In this document: piece by piece, positions 1 through 10,144 of the stretch
Layout of the letters: each line of letters starts with the position of its first letter
How positions within the stretch are numbered: the stretch's first letter is position 1
DNA from: Chitinophagaceae bacterium
GTDB taxonomy: Bacteria > Bacteroidota > Bacteroidia > Chitinophagales > Chitinophagaceae
Length of the DNA: 64,000 nucleotides
NCBI GenBank assembly: GCA_009996675.1
Contig: JAACZQ010000001.1
Span: 68,227 to 132,226, forward strand
Direction: 5' to 3'
Program-made: the position numbers and the translations under genes
The notes under the pieces: generated by a model
Told to the model about the DNA's origin: nothing
The model's database searches: none
The model's input: only the letters and a program-made list of their open reading frames with translations

Positions 1-677
1 CGCCGATATAGTTCCAGAAAGCATGACCCGCCAGTACGGGTTTTTCGAATGCAAACTGGTAGAATGAGTTGTATCGTCCGCCAAGTATGGCGCTTTTCAG
101 TTCGTCGTCTTTGGCCGTACTCCAGGGTTCGGCAGCATAGGATATATAACCATCAACCAGCCATTTGGGCAGATCCAGCAGGGCCTGGTTACTGGCAAAC
201 TCACCAATATCGTCGCCAAAGAGCAGGTTGTCGGTCAGTACTTTCGCGATACCTTCCCGGATTTGCTTTTTCAGGTTGGCGTGGTTACCATCGAAATACA
301 CCACCAGTTTATTGTTCACCAGTTTGGTTACACCGCCGGCATTCTGCCAGTCGCTGCCAATACCAATATTGCTGCTTTTATAGTCGTTGTAACTATTGTA
401 CACCACGATATTGGCGCGGCGCTGGAGGGAATATTCGACAAAATTTTCGATCGACCGCAGTTCTTCTTCGGCCACCTGGGCTACAAATTTACCCAGTTCC
501 ACACCGCCCTGAGAGGTATAGGTATTGAAGTTGGGGGACTGGTAAAACTTCCACACAAATTTTTTGTACTGAACGCGGTTTTTCCCATATTCCACCGAAT
601 TCACCTGTGCTCCGGAGAGGGCTGGCCAGAGAAAAAGTCCCAAAACCAATCCTTTCGTAATTCGATTCAGTTGCATA
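1..677 (-). CDS. Secreted protein, partial (3' part outside window); TolB/peptidase-MA-like family typical of Bacteroidota
   Basis: Open minus-strand frame from ATG at 677 (MQLNRITKGLVLGLFLWPALSGAQVNSVEYGKNRVQYKKF...) running off the window; signal peptide at N-terminus. Confidence 0.75.
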
Positions 678-732
678 TCCGAACTTTATTATTTTAAAAT
701 TAGTCATTTAGCCCGTAAACCCCACAATATTT

Positions 733-1368
733 ATGCTACAGGTAAAGGCCTTTACTTTCAGTCCCATCCAGGAAAACACCTATGTACTGTACACTGAACA
801 GAACAAAGCTATTATAATTGATCCCGGATGTTACTTCCCCGTTGAACAGGAAACGTTAAAAATGTTTTTCCAGGATACGCAGTTGGAGCCGGTGCAGTTG
901 CTCAATACCCATTGCCATCTCGATCATGTTTTCGGGAATCACTGGGTTCATCAGACCTACGGACTGGAGCTGTGGCTGCACCCGAAGGAGGAGCTTTTGC
1001 TGGAACGCGCGCCCGAGTCGGGAGCCCGCTGGGGACTTCCTTTCGAAAACTATACAGGCCCCCTGCACTTTCTCCGGGAAGGAGATACGGTTTTATTGGG
1101 AAATGATGCCCTGGAACTGATTGAAGCACCGGGTCATTCACCCGGCAGCATCTGTTTTTATTGCAAGGCCCAGGGTTTTATCATTGGTGGGGATGTATTA
1201 TTCCGCGATAGTATTGGCCGGACCGATTTGCCGGGGGGCGACCATGCCACCCTGCTGAGCAGCATCCGGGAAAAACTGTTCACCTTGCCCGATGAAGTGG
1301 TGGTTTATCCCGGGCACGGGCCAGCCACTACCATCGGTTATGAAAAGCGGAATAACCCTTTTTTCTGA
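733..1368 (+). CDS. MBL-fold metallo-hydrolase (YcbL/glyoxalase II-like)
   Basis: 211 aa ORF with THCHLDH and GHSPGS motifs of the metallo-beta-lactamase fold. Confidence 0.9.
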   Translation: MLQVKAFTFSPIQENTYVLYTEQNKAIIIDPGCYFPVEQETLKMFFQDTQLEPVQLLNTHCHLDHVFGNHWVHQTYGLELWLHPKEELLLERAPESGARWGLPFENYTGPLHFLREGDTVLLGNDALELIEAPGHSPGSICFYCKAQGFIIGGDVLFRDSIGRTDLPGGDHATLLSSIREKLFTLPDEVVVYPGHGPATTIGYEKRNNPFF

Positions 1369-3564
1369 TCAGGAACCTGCAATGGCTTTGTTATAAGCCA
1401 TGATGAAAATGGCACCCAGGTTTTTATGCGGTGGCACATAATCATCAAATTTTTCTTTGGCACTGCCATTGAAACGGGCTTCCAGACTGCCCCAGAGGGT
1501 AGGCCAGTTCAGGTCTTTTTTCTGCCGCAGCCTTTCACTGATGGCATCTACCAGTCCCTGGTTAATAATACCCGTACCCACCTGTTTGGAGGAAATGATA
1601 TGGGCGGCCGGGCAGATGCTCATAACCGAATTCAGTTTCTGGTATCCGCCGCAGCTTCCCAGTAGAATGACTTTGGCGCTGGGTGCCAGCTGATCAATGG
1701 TTTGCTGGAGATAATAACTATGCCCGCGGTGAATTACCACGGTTGGTTTGAGGTTGTTTTCTTCGAGATAAGTATTCAGGCTGTCCTGTGCCAGGGCATC
1801 CAGGTCCAGGGTTTCATCCAGTGGTTTATTGGCATAAATGGTTATCGGCGCACCTTTCACTGAACTCACTTCTACCCAATTGGGTTTTTGTACAATACGC
1901 CAGTTATTGTTCCTGAATTTGTTGAGGAAGGCATTAAACACCACGCCACCATCTTTATCGCCATAAAAAAACTGCTGAATAATCACCCGGCCCTTTTCAT
2001 CCCTCAGCAAACTGTCGGGCATGAAATAAATGGGATCAATACCCAGCTGGGCAGAAACATCAATGCGGTTGCTGGAATCCATTGACTGGAATATTACATT
2101 CAACAGGCGATAGATGATCTGTCCGCGTTTACGCTGCTGCTGCCGGCTCTGGTCGAGGTTTTTCTGTACCTGTGTGAGGATCAGGTTACGGATCTGCTTG
2201 TTGTAGATACTGGCATATGAATCGGCCACATCCACTGCATCTTCCAGGTTGCTGGTACGGTCGAGGTCGTTCACAAAATTACGCATGAGCTTTTCTGCGG
2301 ATGCCGGTGGCATTTTGCGCAGAAAATCATCGAGCGTATTATAGGCCGCCGACATTTTGATGAATTTCTTATAGAAGTCGTTATTAACTGAAGCCAGCAG
2401 TTGTTCGCCGTCTGCTTTTTTCATGCGGGCGAAAATGCGGGGATAAACACCGGATACGAAACTGGAGGTGTAAATTTCTTCTTCTCCCAATACAGCCAGG
2501 TAGTAGAGCTCCTGTGCATTCAGCGAATCCAGTTTGCGGAAACGGATATTCAGGTTGTTCTCATCATGCAGGGCGTTGATTTCATTGATGTATAACTCAA
2601 TGGCTTTGCCGCGCAGTTTACCGGTCAGGGCGCTTACCGCCATGGGGGTATCGTTGTGGTGTATCCGGTCGGCATACCCGATGCGTGTTTTCACCAATAG
2701 TTTGTAATACGCATCGGAGCTCTCGTTGGCAACCAGTGGTGTAATCTGGTCGAGGGTGATTTTTCCGGTATAAAGATCATCGAGGAAGGGGAAATACATC
2801 CGCCCCGTTTTCATCAATGCCAGCTTACCAATCAGTTTAACCAGCGGATGATTCACCGACTGGATTTTCTGACCCAGTGCATTGGGTGCAGCGGCGTAAT
2901 TATACAGTTCTTCCTGGTTGCGGAATGCCGCCCTGATAATCAGGCTGTCGGCGTATTTATTATTGGGAAAACGGCTGAGTATCTTCAGTATGTTTTCGGG
3001 GTCGCGCTGGCAGGTTTTGAGTACCAGTATATCGCGTGCAGCGGCGATACCGGTATTTTCTTTCAGACAGAAATTATCGATCAGTATATTTCCAATTTCC
3101 AGTTCATTAGCTGCGATGATGGGCTCGATAGACTGCTTTTTCATTTGCAGTTGCATGGCTTCTCCATAGGCTTTGACCAGTACGGGCAGCATCACGTTGG
3201 GAATGATACGGGCCTGCCAGGCCGATTGAAAGCTGGTAAGCATATCATTGATCCCCCGGAGCCAGCGGTATTTGGCATTGTCATCCAGTTCTGTACTGGA
3301 TTCCACCACTGCACGCATATTGTTTACCCGTATGCGGATGGATTGGTTGATGGAACGGTTTAGGGCCGCATCGCGGGTGATGGGGAAGAGGCTGTCGCGC
3401 GGATTCTCCAGCCGGGCAATATTGCGCAGGGAACTGAGTATGTATTCATGATGCAGTTCGCGCATGGCCGGTATGACCGGCATGGGCAATTCCTGCTGGG
3501 CATTAATCAGGGTCAGGCACAAAAAACCTGCTATCGTTGTGTAGAGTTGCTTCATGTTCATCAT
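1369..3564 (-). CDS. Large secreted protein of unknown function with possible C-terminal clan-CD (caspase-like) His/Cys motif
   Basis: 731 aa ORF, signal peptide, C-terminal VVIHRGHSYY...KVILLGSCGGYQ. Confidence 0.8.
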   Translation of the reverse strand: MMNMKQLYTTIAGFLCLTLINAQQELPMPVIPAMRELHHEYILSSLRNIARLENPRDSLFPITRDAALNRSINQSIRIRVNNMRAVVESSTELDDNAKYRWLRGINDMLTSFQSAWQARIIPNVMLPVLVKAYGEAMQLQMKKQSIEPIIAANELEIGNILIDNFCLKENTGIAAARDILVLKTCQRDPENILKILSRFPNNKYADSLIIRAAFRNQEELYNYAAAPNALGQKIQSVNHPLVKLIGKLALMKTGRMYFPFLDDLYTGKITLDQITPLVANESSDAYYKLLVKTRIGYADRIHHNDTPMAVSALTGKLRGKAIELYINEINALHDENNLNIRFRKLDSLNAQELYYLAVLGEEEIYTSSFVSGVYPRIFARMKKADGEQLLASVNNDFYKKFIKMSAAYNTLDDFLRKMPPASAEKLMRNFVNDLDRTSNLEDAVDVADSYASIYNKQIRNLILTQVQKNLDQSRQQQRKRGQIIYRLLNVIFQSMDSSNRIDVSAQLGIDPIYFMPDSLLRDEKGRVIIQQFFYGDKDGGVVFNAFLNKFRNNNWRIVQKPNWVEVSSVKGAPITIYANKPLDETLDLDALAQDSLNTYLEENNLKPTVVIHRGHSYYLQQTIDQLAPSAKVILLGSCGGYQKLNSVMSICPAAHIISSKQVGTGIINQGLVDAISERLRQKKDLNWPTLWGSLEARFNGSAKEKFDDYVPPHKNLGAIFIMAYNKAIAGS

Positions 3565-3733
3565 TCCGGTGCAAAAATACTGCCAAAGCCGGGGATTGAA
3601 GGCATTGGGTTTATTTTCCCGTCTGTTATGGCAGCTAAAAACGATTTTCCCGTCAATAGACAGTTATTTCGTAACTTATGTAGTTAACAATAACATAATA
3701 GTCGTAAATCCGGCATTTGCCATCGATAAAAAT

Positions 3734-3741
3734 TAATTTTG
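3734..3741 (+). promoter_or_regulatory. -7 element (TAATTTTG) for response regulator
   Basis: TAnnTTTG motif 19 nt before ATG 3760. Confidence 0.45.
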
Positions 3742-3759
3742 TGTAAACATTAGGTTAAC

Positions 3760-4440
3760 ATGGAAGGGAAGCCCAAGAAGATACTCATTGCAGACGACGA
3801 ACCGGATATCCTGGAAATCATCAGCTATAATCTCAGCAGGGAAGGCTTTGAGGTATATACGGCGAAAGATGGCAATGAGGCGATTGAGCGGGCCAAACAG
3901 CTGCATCCCGACCTGATTATCCTGGATATCATGATGCCCCGTAAGACCGGGGTGGAAGTATGCGAGATACTCCGTTCGCAACCCATGTTCCAGGATACAC
4001 TGATCATTTTCCTGACGGCCATGAGTGATGAAGCCTCACAGATCAAGGGGCTGGAAACCGGTGCCGATGATTATGTCAATAAACCCATCAGCCCGAAAGT
4101 GCTTGTGAGCAGGGTTCATGCATTATTCCGCCGGGTAAACAACAATGAAACCGGTAAAACGCTTAAACTGGGCAATATCCAGATCGATCCGGTGAAGTTT
4201 ATGGTATCGATAGACGGACAGGAAATCGTGCTGGCCAAAAAAGAATTCGAACTGCTTTATTTACTGGCTTCGCGTCCGGGTCGTGTATTCCTGCGCAATG
4301 AAATACTTTCCCAGATCTGGGGTAATGATGTGATTGTGGGCGACAGAACCATCGACGTACATATCCGCAAAGTGCGTCAGAAACTGGGAGTGGATTGTAT
4401 TACCACGGTAAAAGGCGTGGGCTATAAGTTTGATATCTGA
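3760..4440 (+). CDS. OmpR/PhoB-family response regulator
   Basis: Receiver (DDEPDILEII, DIMMP, K) plus winged-helix C-terminus (GDRTIDVHIRKVRQKLG). Confidence 0.93.
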   Translation: MEGKPKKILIADDEPDILEIISYNLSREGFEVYTAKDGNEAIERAKQLHPDLIILDIMMPRKTGVEVCEILRSQPMFQDTLIIFLTAMSDEASQIKGLETGADDYVNKPISPKVLVSRVHALFRRVNNNETGKTLKLGNIQIDPVKFMVSIDGQEIVLAKKEFELLYLLASRPGRVFLRNEILSQIWGNDVIVGDRTIDVHIRKVRQKLGVDCITTVKGVGYKFDI

Positions 4441-4539
4441 TACCTCTTATTAAGCTGTTCCCCGAACAAAAGCAATCCTGCGGGTGACGCAGTTTTGTAA
4501 ACTGTCTCTTGATAGATAGTTCTTCCTATCTTAGTCAGG

Positions 4540-5589
4540 ATGTTTAAGACCAAGAATTTATCTCCCAAGCAATTATCGGCATTCACGGCCCTGATTTTGT
4601 CGGTGCCCATTTCTATTGGTATCTGGATCATTCGTCCGGATTGGGTGATTGCATTGGTGGCACTGGCACTGACTTTTGGTGGCAGTTATTTGCTGATCAG
4701 GTTTGTACTGGAGTCTTTTATTTATCGCAAGATCAAGCTCATTTATAAATTCATTTACCAGACCAAAGCATCGAAGCGGGAAGAGACTTATTATAAGTAT
4801 ATCCTGCCGCAAAAGGGGATTGATGAAGTACGCGAAGATGTAGAGAAATGGGCGGAGCAGAAAAGTGCTGAGATTGAGTTGTTGCGCAGCAATGAAATAT
4901 ACCGCAAGGAGTTCCTGCAAAACCTGGCGCATGAGTTCAAGACACCCATTTTTGCGATCCAGGGTTATGTAGATTCATTGCTGGAGGGGGCGCTGGAGTC
5001 GCCCGAGCTGAGCAAAAAATTTCTGGAAAATGCCTCACGCAATGTGGAACGCATGGTGAACCTGGTGAAGGATCTGGATGATATTTCCCGGCTGGAAAGC
5101 GGTGAGCAGCCTTTGTATAAGCAGAATTTTGTGATCCAGGACCTGATCAGGGAAGTATATGATGCTTTATCGATCAAAACGGCGAAGCGAAATATCAAAA
5201 CCAGTATCAAAAAAGGTTGTGAGTATCCGATTATGGTATTTGCGGATAAGGAAAAAATAAGACAGGTGGTTACCAACCTGGTAGAGAATGCCACCAAATA
5301 TGGCAAACAGGATGGGGCTATTGTAGCCAGTATTTATAAGCCTGAAGAAGAGCGGGTATTGGTGGAATTCAGCGACGATGGGATTGGTATTGCGGAAGAG
5401 CACCTGCCGCGCATATTTGAACGATTTTACCGTACCGATCGGGGCCGTAGTCGTGATATTGGCGGTACGGGTCTGGGATTGGCCATTTGTAAGCATATTA
5501 TTGAAGCACATGGGCAGGCCATGCATGTACGGAGTAAGGTGGATGTAGGTACTACCATTGGTTTTACCCTGAGTGCCCGGAAGGATTAA
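4540..5589 (+). CDS. PhoR-like sensor histidine kinase
   Basis: HATPase and HisKA motifs (LAHEFKTPI, NLVENATKYG, DDGIGI, GGTGLGLAI), directly after the response regulator. Confidence 0.93.
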   Translation: MFKTKNLSPKQLSAFTALILSVPISIGIWIIRPDWVIALVALALTFGGSYLLIRFVLESFIYRKIKLIYKFIYQTKASKREETYYKYILPQKGIDEVREDVEKWAEQKSAEIELLRSNEIYRKEFLQNLAHEFKTPIFAIQGYVDSLLEGALESPELSKKFLENASRNVERMVNLVKDLDDISRLESGEQPLYKQNFVIQDLIREVYDALSIKTAKRNIKTSIKKGCEYPIMVFADKEKIRQVVTNLVENATKYGKQDGAIVASIYKPEEERVLVEFSDDGIGIAEEHLPRIFERFYRTDRGRSRDIGGTGLGLAICKHIIEAHGQAMHVRSKVDVGTTIGFTLSARKD

Positions 5590-5597
5590 TTAAAAAA

Positions 5598-5615
5598 CCC
5601 CGATAGAAATCGGGG
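5598..5615 (+). terminator. Hairpin terminator after histidine kinase gene
   Basis: CCCCGAT-AGAA-ATCGGGG perfect 7-bp stem right after the stop codon. Confidence 0.6.
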
Positions 5616-5811
5616 TTCCACATGAGAAAATCTACTTCCGTTGCTTGTATAAAACTATGCGCGAAAATCGGTGTACCGTGTTAATGGAATGTAACCGAAA
5701 GGCTAACAAACCGTTACCTATGGAAGGAATGCTTATACAAAATCCCGGAAAAATCCAATATTATCTAATCGTTAATTATCAAAAGGACTGGTCATTTAGG
5801 AACCTGTACAG

Positions 5812-5819
5812 TACTTTTG
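5812..5819 (+). promoter_or_regulatory. -7 element (TACTTTTG) for DUF47-pit
   Basis: TAnnTTTG motif upstream of ATG 5835. Confidence 0.5.
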
Positions 5820-5834
5820 CGTAAAATTTTACCT

Positions 5835-6482
5835 ATGGGTATCAATACAATCGGTCGTTTGTTCATGCCAAAAAACAAAGTGTTTTATGAACTCTTTGAG
5901 GATGTGGCTGAGAAGGTTCATGAAATGGGTCTGAAACTCAAAGAGATGGTAAGTGAGCCGGACAGTAACAAACGGGCGGGCATCCTGGCCCAGATTGAAG
6001 ACCTGGAACACAAGAACGACGATAATACCCACCGCATTTTTACCGAGCTCGGTCGCAATTTCATCACCCCTTTTGACCGGGAAGACATACACTACCTCGC
6101 TACGGCGCTTGATGATATCGCAGATTACATTTTTGCTTCTTCCAAAAAGATCAATTTTTACAGTGTTAATCCCAATGACCGGGGCATTCAGAAAATGGCT
6201 GACCTGATCCTGCAGGGGACGGTTGAGATTAAAAAAGCTGTACTGGGTTTGCGTAATATGAAAAACCTGCGTGAAATGACGGAAGCCATGGTAAAGGTAA
6301 ACAGCATTGAGAACCAGGCCGATGATGTATTTGATCTGAGTATTGAGATGTTATTCCAGCAGGAGAACGATTTTAAAGAAGTGATCAAGAAGCGGGAGAT
6401 TTATCAGGTAATGGAAATTGCCACGGATAAATGTGAGGATGCCGCCAATGTTATTGAGTCGATCATCATCAAATACGCATAA
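5835..6482 (+). CDS. DUF47 family protein (PhoU-like phosphate transport accessory)
   Basis: ORF 5817..6482; likely ATG at 5835 (MGINTIGRLFMPKNKVFYELFEDVAEKV); adjacent to Pit transporter. Confidence 0.88.
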   Translation: MGINTIGRLFMPKNKVFYELFEDVAEKVHEMGLKLKEMVSEPDSNKRAGILAQIEDLEHKNDDNTHRIFTELGRNFITPFDREDIHYLATALDDIADYIFASSKKINFYSVNPNDRGIQKMADLILQGTVEIKKAVLGLRNMKNLREMTEAMVKVNSIENQADDVFDLSIEMLFQQENDFKEVIKKREIYQVMEIATDKCEDAANVIESIIIKYA

Positions 6483-6535
6483 GCAGCGGATGGCTCAAAC
6501 ATCCCGGCACTGATTCTGAGAATAAACCCCAGTTT

Positions 6536-7576
6536 ATGTTCACACTCCTGGTCATTATCATTATCCTGGCTTTCATCTTTGACTATATCAATGGTTTTCA
6601 TGATGCTGCCAATTCTATAGCCACCATTGTTTCCACCAAGGTATTAACCCCTTTTCAGGCAGTACTCTGGGCAGCGGTGTTCAATTTCGCGGCATTCTTT
6701 ATTTCCAAATACCTGATTGGTGAATTCAAGATTGGTAATACCATTGCCAAATCAGTTAATGAGCATTTTATTACCCTGGAAGTGATTTTTGCCGGCCTAC
6801 TGGCAGCTATTACCTGGAACCTGATCACCTGGTGGTTTGGAATTCCTTCCAGCTCTTCACATACCCTGCTGGGTGGTTTTATGGGTGCAGCAATAGCTCA
6901 TGCCGGCGGCTTCAGTGAAAACGGCCTGCATGTGGTGAACTATGCCAAAGTGATACCTACGTTTCTCTTCATTTTTATGGCGCCCTTGATCGGGATGTTC
7001 ATTGCTTTCTTCATTACCATTCTCATTGTGCATCTCTGTAAAAGAGCCAATCCGTACCGGGCCGAGACCTGGTTCAAGCGCTTGCAGCTGGTATCTTCTG
7101 CTGCCTTCAGTCTGGGACATGGAGGTAATGATGCGCAGAAAGTAATGGGTATTATCGGTGCAGCGATCATTTATTACGATCATACCCGGGGTATTGAGCT
7201 TTCCTTCAACGAGTTTGTGGCCCATTACAGTTGGGTTCCTTTCTGTAGTTTCCTGGCCATTGGCCTGGGTACCATGAGTGGTGGCTGGAAAATTGTAAAA
7301 ACCATGGGTACCCGTATTACCAAAGTAACACCACTGGAAGGGGTGAGTGCTGAAACGGCAGGTGCTATTACGTTATTCCTGACGGAAAAACTGGGTATAC
7401 CGGTTAGTACCACCCATACCATTACCGGTTCCATCATTGGGGTGGGTGCAACCAAACGTTTGAGTGCGGTTCGCTGGGGTGTAACTGTTAACCTGCTCTG
7501 GGCCTGGATCCTTACCATTCCGGTATCGGCTGGTATGGCTGCAGTGTTCTACTATATCGTGAAACTCTTTGTGTAG
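6536..7576 (+). CDS. Inorganic phosphate transporter, PiT family
   Basis: Repeated PiT signatures (GFHDAANSIATIVST, GGNDAQKVMG, TTHTITGSIIGVG). Confidence 0.95.
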   Translation: MFTLLVIIIILAFIFDYINGFHDAANSIATIVSTKVLTPFQAVLWAAVFNFAAFFISKYLIGEFKIGNTIAKSVNEHFITLEVIFAGLLAAITWNLITWWFGIPSSSSHTLLGGFMGAAIAHAGGFSENGLHVVNYAKVIPTFLFIFMAPLIGMFIAFFITILIVHLCKRANPYRAETWFKRLQLVSSAAFSLGHGGNDAQKVMGIIGAAIIYYDHTRGIELSFNEFVAHYSWVPFCSFLAIGLGTMSGGWKIVKTMGTRITKVTPLEGVSAETAGAITLFLTEKLGIPVSTTHTITGSIIGVGATKRLSAVRWGVTVNLLWAWILTIPVSAGMAAVFYYIVKLFV

Positions 7577-7621
7577 TCTTCCCCAAGTTCAGTATTTTGC
7601 CGGCCTAATCAGGCGTAATTT

Positions 7622-8662
7622 ATGGCTAAGATTCTGGTAACCGGCGGTTGTGGTTATATTGGCTCCCATACTTTAGTGGATTTAATTGAACATGGGTATG
7701 ATGTAATTTCTATTGATGATCTTTCCCGGTCTTCCTTATCTGCTTTGACCGGAGTGGAAATGATTACCGGCAAAAAAGTCAAGAATTACAAAGTTGACCT
7801 CAAGAATTTTGATGAAACCCTGGCGGTTTTCCAGGAGCATCCCGATATCAGCGGCGTGATACATTTTGCAGCCTATAAAGCCGTAGGAGAATCGGTGGGA
7901 AATCCCTTGCTGTATTACGAGAACAATTTATTATCACTGATCAGCCTGTTGAAATGTGTGAAGGAGTTTGGTATACCACATATCGTATTCTCTTCCTCCT
8001 GCACCGTTTATGGCAATCCCGATCATATTCCTGTTACAGAAACCACGCCCATACAACCTGCAGCTTCACCCTATGGAGCTACCAAACAAATGGGAGAAGA
8101 GATTGTACGCAACCTGGCCGATTCCAGTGACGTAAAAGCAGTATTGCTTCGTTATTTTAATCCGGTTGGAGCCCATCCTTCTGCTTTAATCGGTGAAATG
8201 CCGTTGGGGAAACCACAGAACCTGGTGCCTGCCATTACGCAAACGGCTGCAGGAAAACTGCCTATGATGATGGTGTATGGGAACGATTATCCCACCCGCG
8301 ATGGCAGCTGTATCCGCGATTATATTCATGTTTGTGATATTGCCCGTGCGCATACACTGGCTTTGCAATACCTGGCCAGCGGTAAGCAGCAAACACCCAC
8401 AGAAGTGTTTAACCTGGGAACCGGTAATGGTATCACCGTGCTGGAAGCCATTCACAGTTTTGAAGCGGTGAGTGGTGTATCACTCAATTATACGATTGGT
8501 CCGCGTCGGGATTGCGATATTGTTGCCATTTATGCCAATAATGAAAAAGCCTTACAAACACTTGGATGGTCTATACAATACGATCTGCATGCAATGATGC
8601 GCACAGCCTGGGCATGGGAATGCCGCATACAGGAAACCGAGAAACAGGCGCGCAATAACTGA
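7622..8662 (+). CDS. galE: UDP-glucose 4-epimerase
   Basis: GGCGYIGSHT Rossmann motif, SSSCTVYGNP, SPYGATK catalytic region, RDYIHV. Confidence 0.95.
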   Translation: MAKILVTGGCGYIGSHTLVDLIEHGYDVISIDDLSRSSLSALTGVEMITGKKVKNYKVDLKNFDETLAVFQEHPDISGVIHFAAYKAVGESVGNPLLYYENNLLSLISLLKCVKEFGIPHIVFSSSCTVYGNPDHIPVTETTPIQPAASPYGATKQMGEEIVRNLADSSDVKAVLLRYFNPVGAHPSALIGEMPLGKPQNLVPAITQTAAGKLPMMMVYGNDYPTRDGSCIRDYIHVCDIARAHTLALQYLASGKQQTPTEVFNLGTGNGITVLEAIHSFEAVSGVSLNYTIGPRRDCDIVAIYANNEKALQTLGWSIQYDLHAMMRTAWAWECRIQETEKQARNN

Positions 8663-9361
8663 TCAGCCTTTGGCGAGTGCATTGTAATGGCGGAAGAGTT
8701 TAATCATGTCGTCTTCCCTTTTCAGTTTGATGGATTCTTTCTGGATAAAACCCATCATTTCCTTTTGTTGCCCGCCCAGTAATGCCGGTATTTCTGCTGC
8801 GTCTTTGGGCATGCGTTTAACCGATTTTCCGTCGGTTGACATATAATACAGGGTGCGATCGCGGTAGGTACGTACGAAACGGGCATTGGGATAGGGCTGC
8901 CGCTCACTGAATTTTACTTCTGCATATTTCAGCAGCAAAGCGGATCCGGAATCAAGTACTTCATAGAAAGCAGTGATTTCGCGGCCTTCAACCGGACTAA
9001 ACCCGGCCCGGTACACTTTGGTACCATCGGGTGTTTTAACCTGTACTTCTTTCACCGGTAAAGCTATAACCATTTCATTACCCGTATTATCTATGAATTC
9101 CACTTCATTACTGAGAAAATTGATCCGTACACTAAGCCCTTTGTAGGTATTGCCATTGCCAAGGGTAACGGTTCCTTCCATGAACTCCTTTGTATTGTAA
9201 GGAGAGCCCTCTTCATCAAAATTCCGGTTGGGTTTCATTAAACGACCATTGGCATCAATCATGAATTTGTCGGTTTCCAGTTTATTACCCAGGAAACTGG
9301 TTTGTGCCCCTGCTGTTAGTCCAATCGTCAGGATGCTCATGGTGAGTAGGATCTTTCTCAT
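8663..9361 (-). CDS. Secreted protein of unknown function, paralog of next gene
   Basis: 232 aa with signal peptide; shares GSPY...G..TL.NG.TYKGL pattern with 9396..10094. Confidence 0.75.
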   Translation of the reverse strand: MRKILLTMSILTIGLTAGAQTSFLGNKLETDKFMIDANGRLMKPNRNFDEEGSPYNTKEFMEGTVTLGNGNTYKGLSVRINFLSNEVEFIDNTGNEMVIALPVKEVQVKTPDGTKVYRAGFSPVEGREITAFYEVLDSGSALLLKYAEVKFSERQPYPNARFVRTYRDRTLYYMSTDGKSVKRMPKDAAEIPALLGGQQKEMMGFIQKESIKLKREDDMIKLFRHYNALAKG

Positions 9362-9395
9362 GTGTGTCCGGTTTATGGCACCGTTAAAGCCGGTG

Positions 9396-10094
9396 TTACT
9401 GGTTTAATGAATTGTAATACGCTACTATTTTTTTCAGGTCTTCTTCTTTTTTGAGTTTGAGATCGTTGCTGTTGATCAGTTTCAGGATGGCTGCCTGGTG
9501 CGGTTGCAACAGGTTGGCCAGGTCCTGAGCCGATTTGGGAACACGGATCAATGTGGTACCGTCTGTACTGATATAAAACAGGTCGGCCGGGGTAAGGGAA
9601 CGGGTGGTGGTATTACTGTTGATCGGGGTATAATCAGAAACCTGGATCAGTTTTGTTTTCAGCAACATCAGTTTCCCGCTTTCCAGCACTTCATAAAAAG
9701 TCTTGGATTTCTGTTTGTCGATCGGTGCGAAGCCGCTCAGGAAAATAATAACATTGCCATTGTCTTCCATATCTACGCGGGTGATTTCATTGGATGCCAC
9801 CATTTCTTCTCCATCAGGCGTACGGAATAAAACTTCCTGGAGCATCATATTCAATTTCACCTGCAGGCCTTTGTAGGTTTTGCCATTACTCAGCGTGAGT
9901 GCACCATTTTTGTACTCGGGGAAATAATAGGGTGAACCTTCTACTTCAAACCCTTTCATAATACGCAAGGGCCTGGCATGGCTTTCTTTGAGCAGGTTTC
10001 CCGGAGTTGAAACATTCAATTTGGGATCCGGATTCTGCGCAGATGCGGTTGCGCATGCTGCAAAAGTTGCTGAAAGGAATAGCAAACGTATCAT
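9396..10094 (-). CDS. Secreted protein of unknown function, paralog of previous gene
   Basis: 232 aa with signal peptide; GSPYYFPEYKNGALTLSNGKTYKGLQVKLN. Confidence 0.75.
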   Translation of the reverse strand: MIRLLFLSATFAACATASAQNPDPKLNVSTPGNLLKESHARPLRIMKGFEVEGSPYYFPEYKNGALTLSNGKTYKGLQVKLNMMLQEVLFRTPDGEEMVASNEITRVDMEDNGNVIIFLSGFAPIDKQKSKTFYEVLESGKLMLLKTKLIQVSDYTPINSNTTTRSLTPADLFYISTDGTTLIRVPKSAQDLANLLQPHQAAILKLINSNDLKLKKEEDLKKIVAYYNSLNQ

Positions 10095-10144
10095 ATAATG
10101 ACTTTTGTCAATAGAAAGATACGTTAATACCGGTAGGATTCCGT

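Noticed and set aside
2848-3363. 171-aa plus-strand ORF inside 1369..3564
   Set aside because: Antisense to a longer ORF with a signal peptide; no domain recognised.
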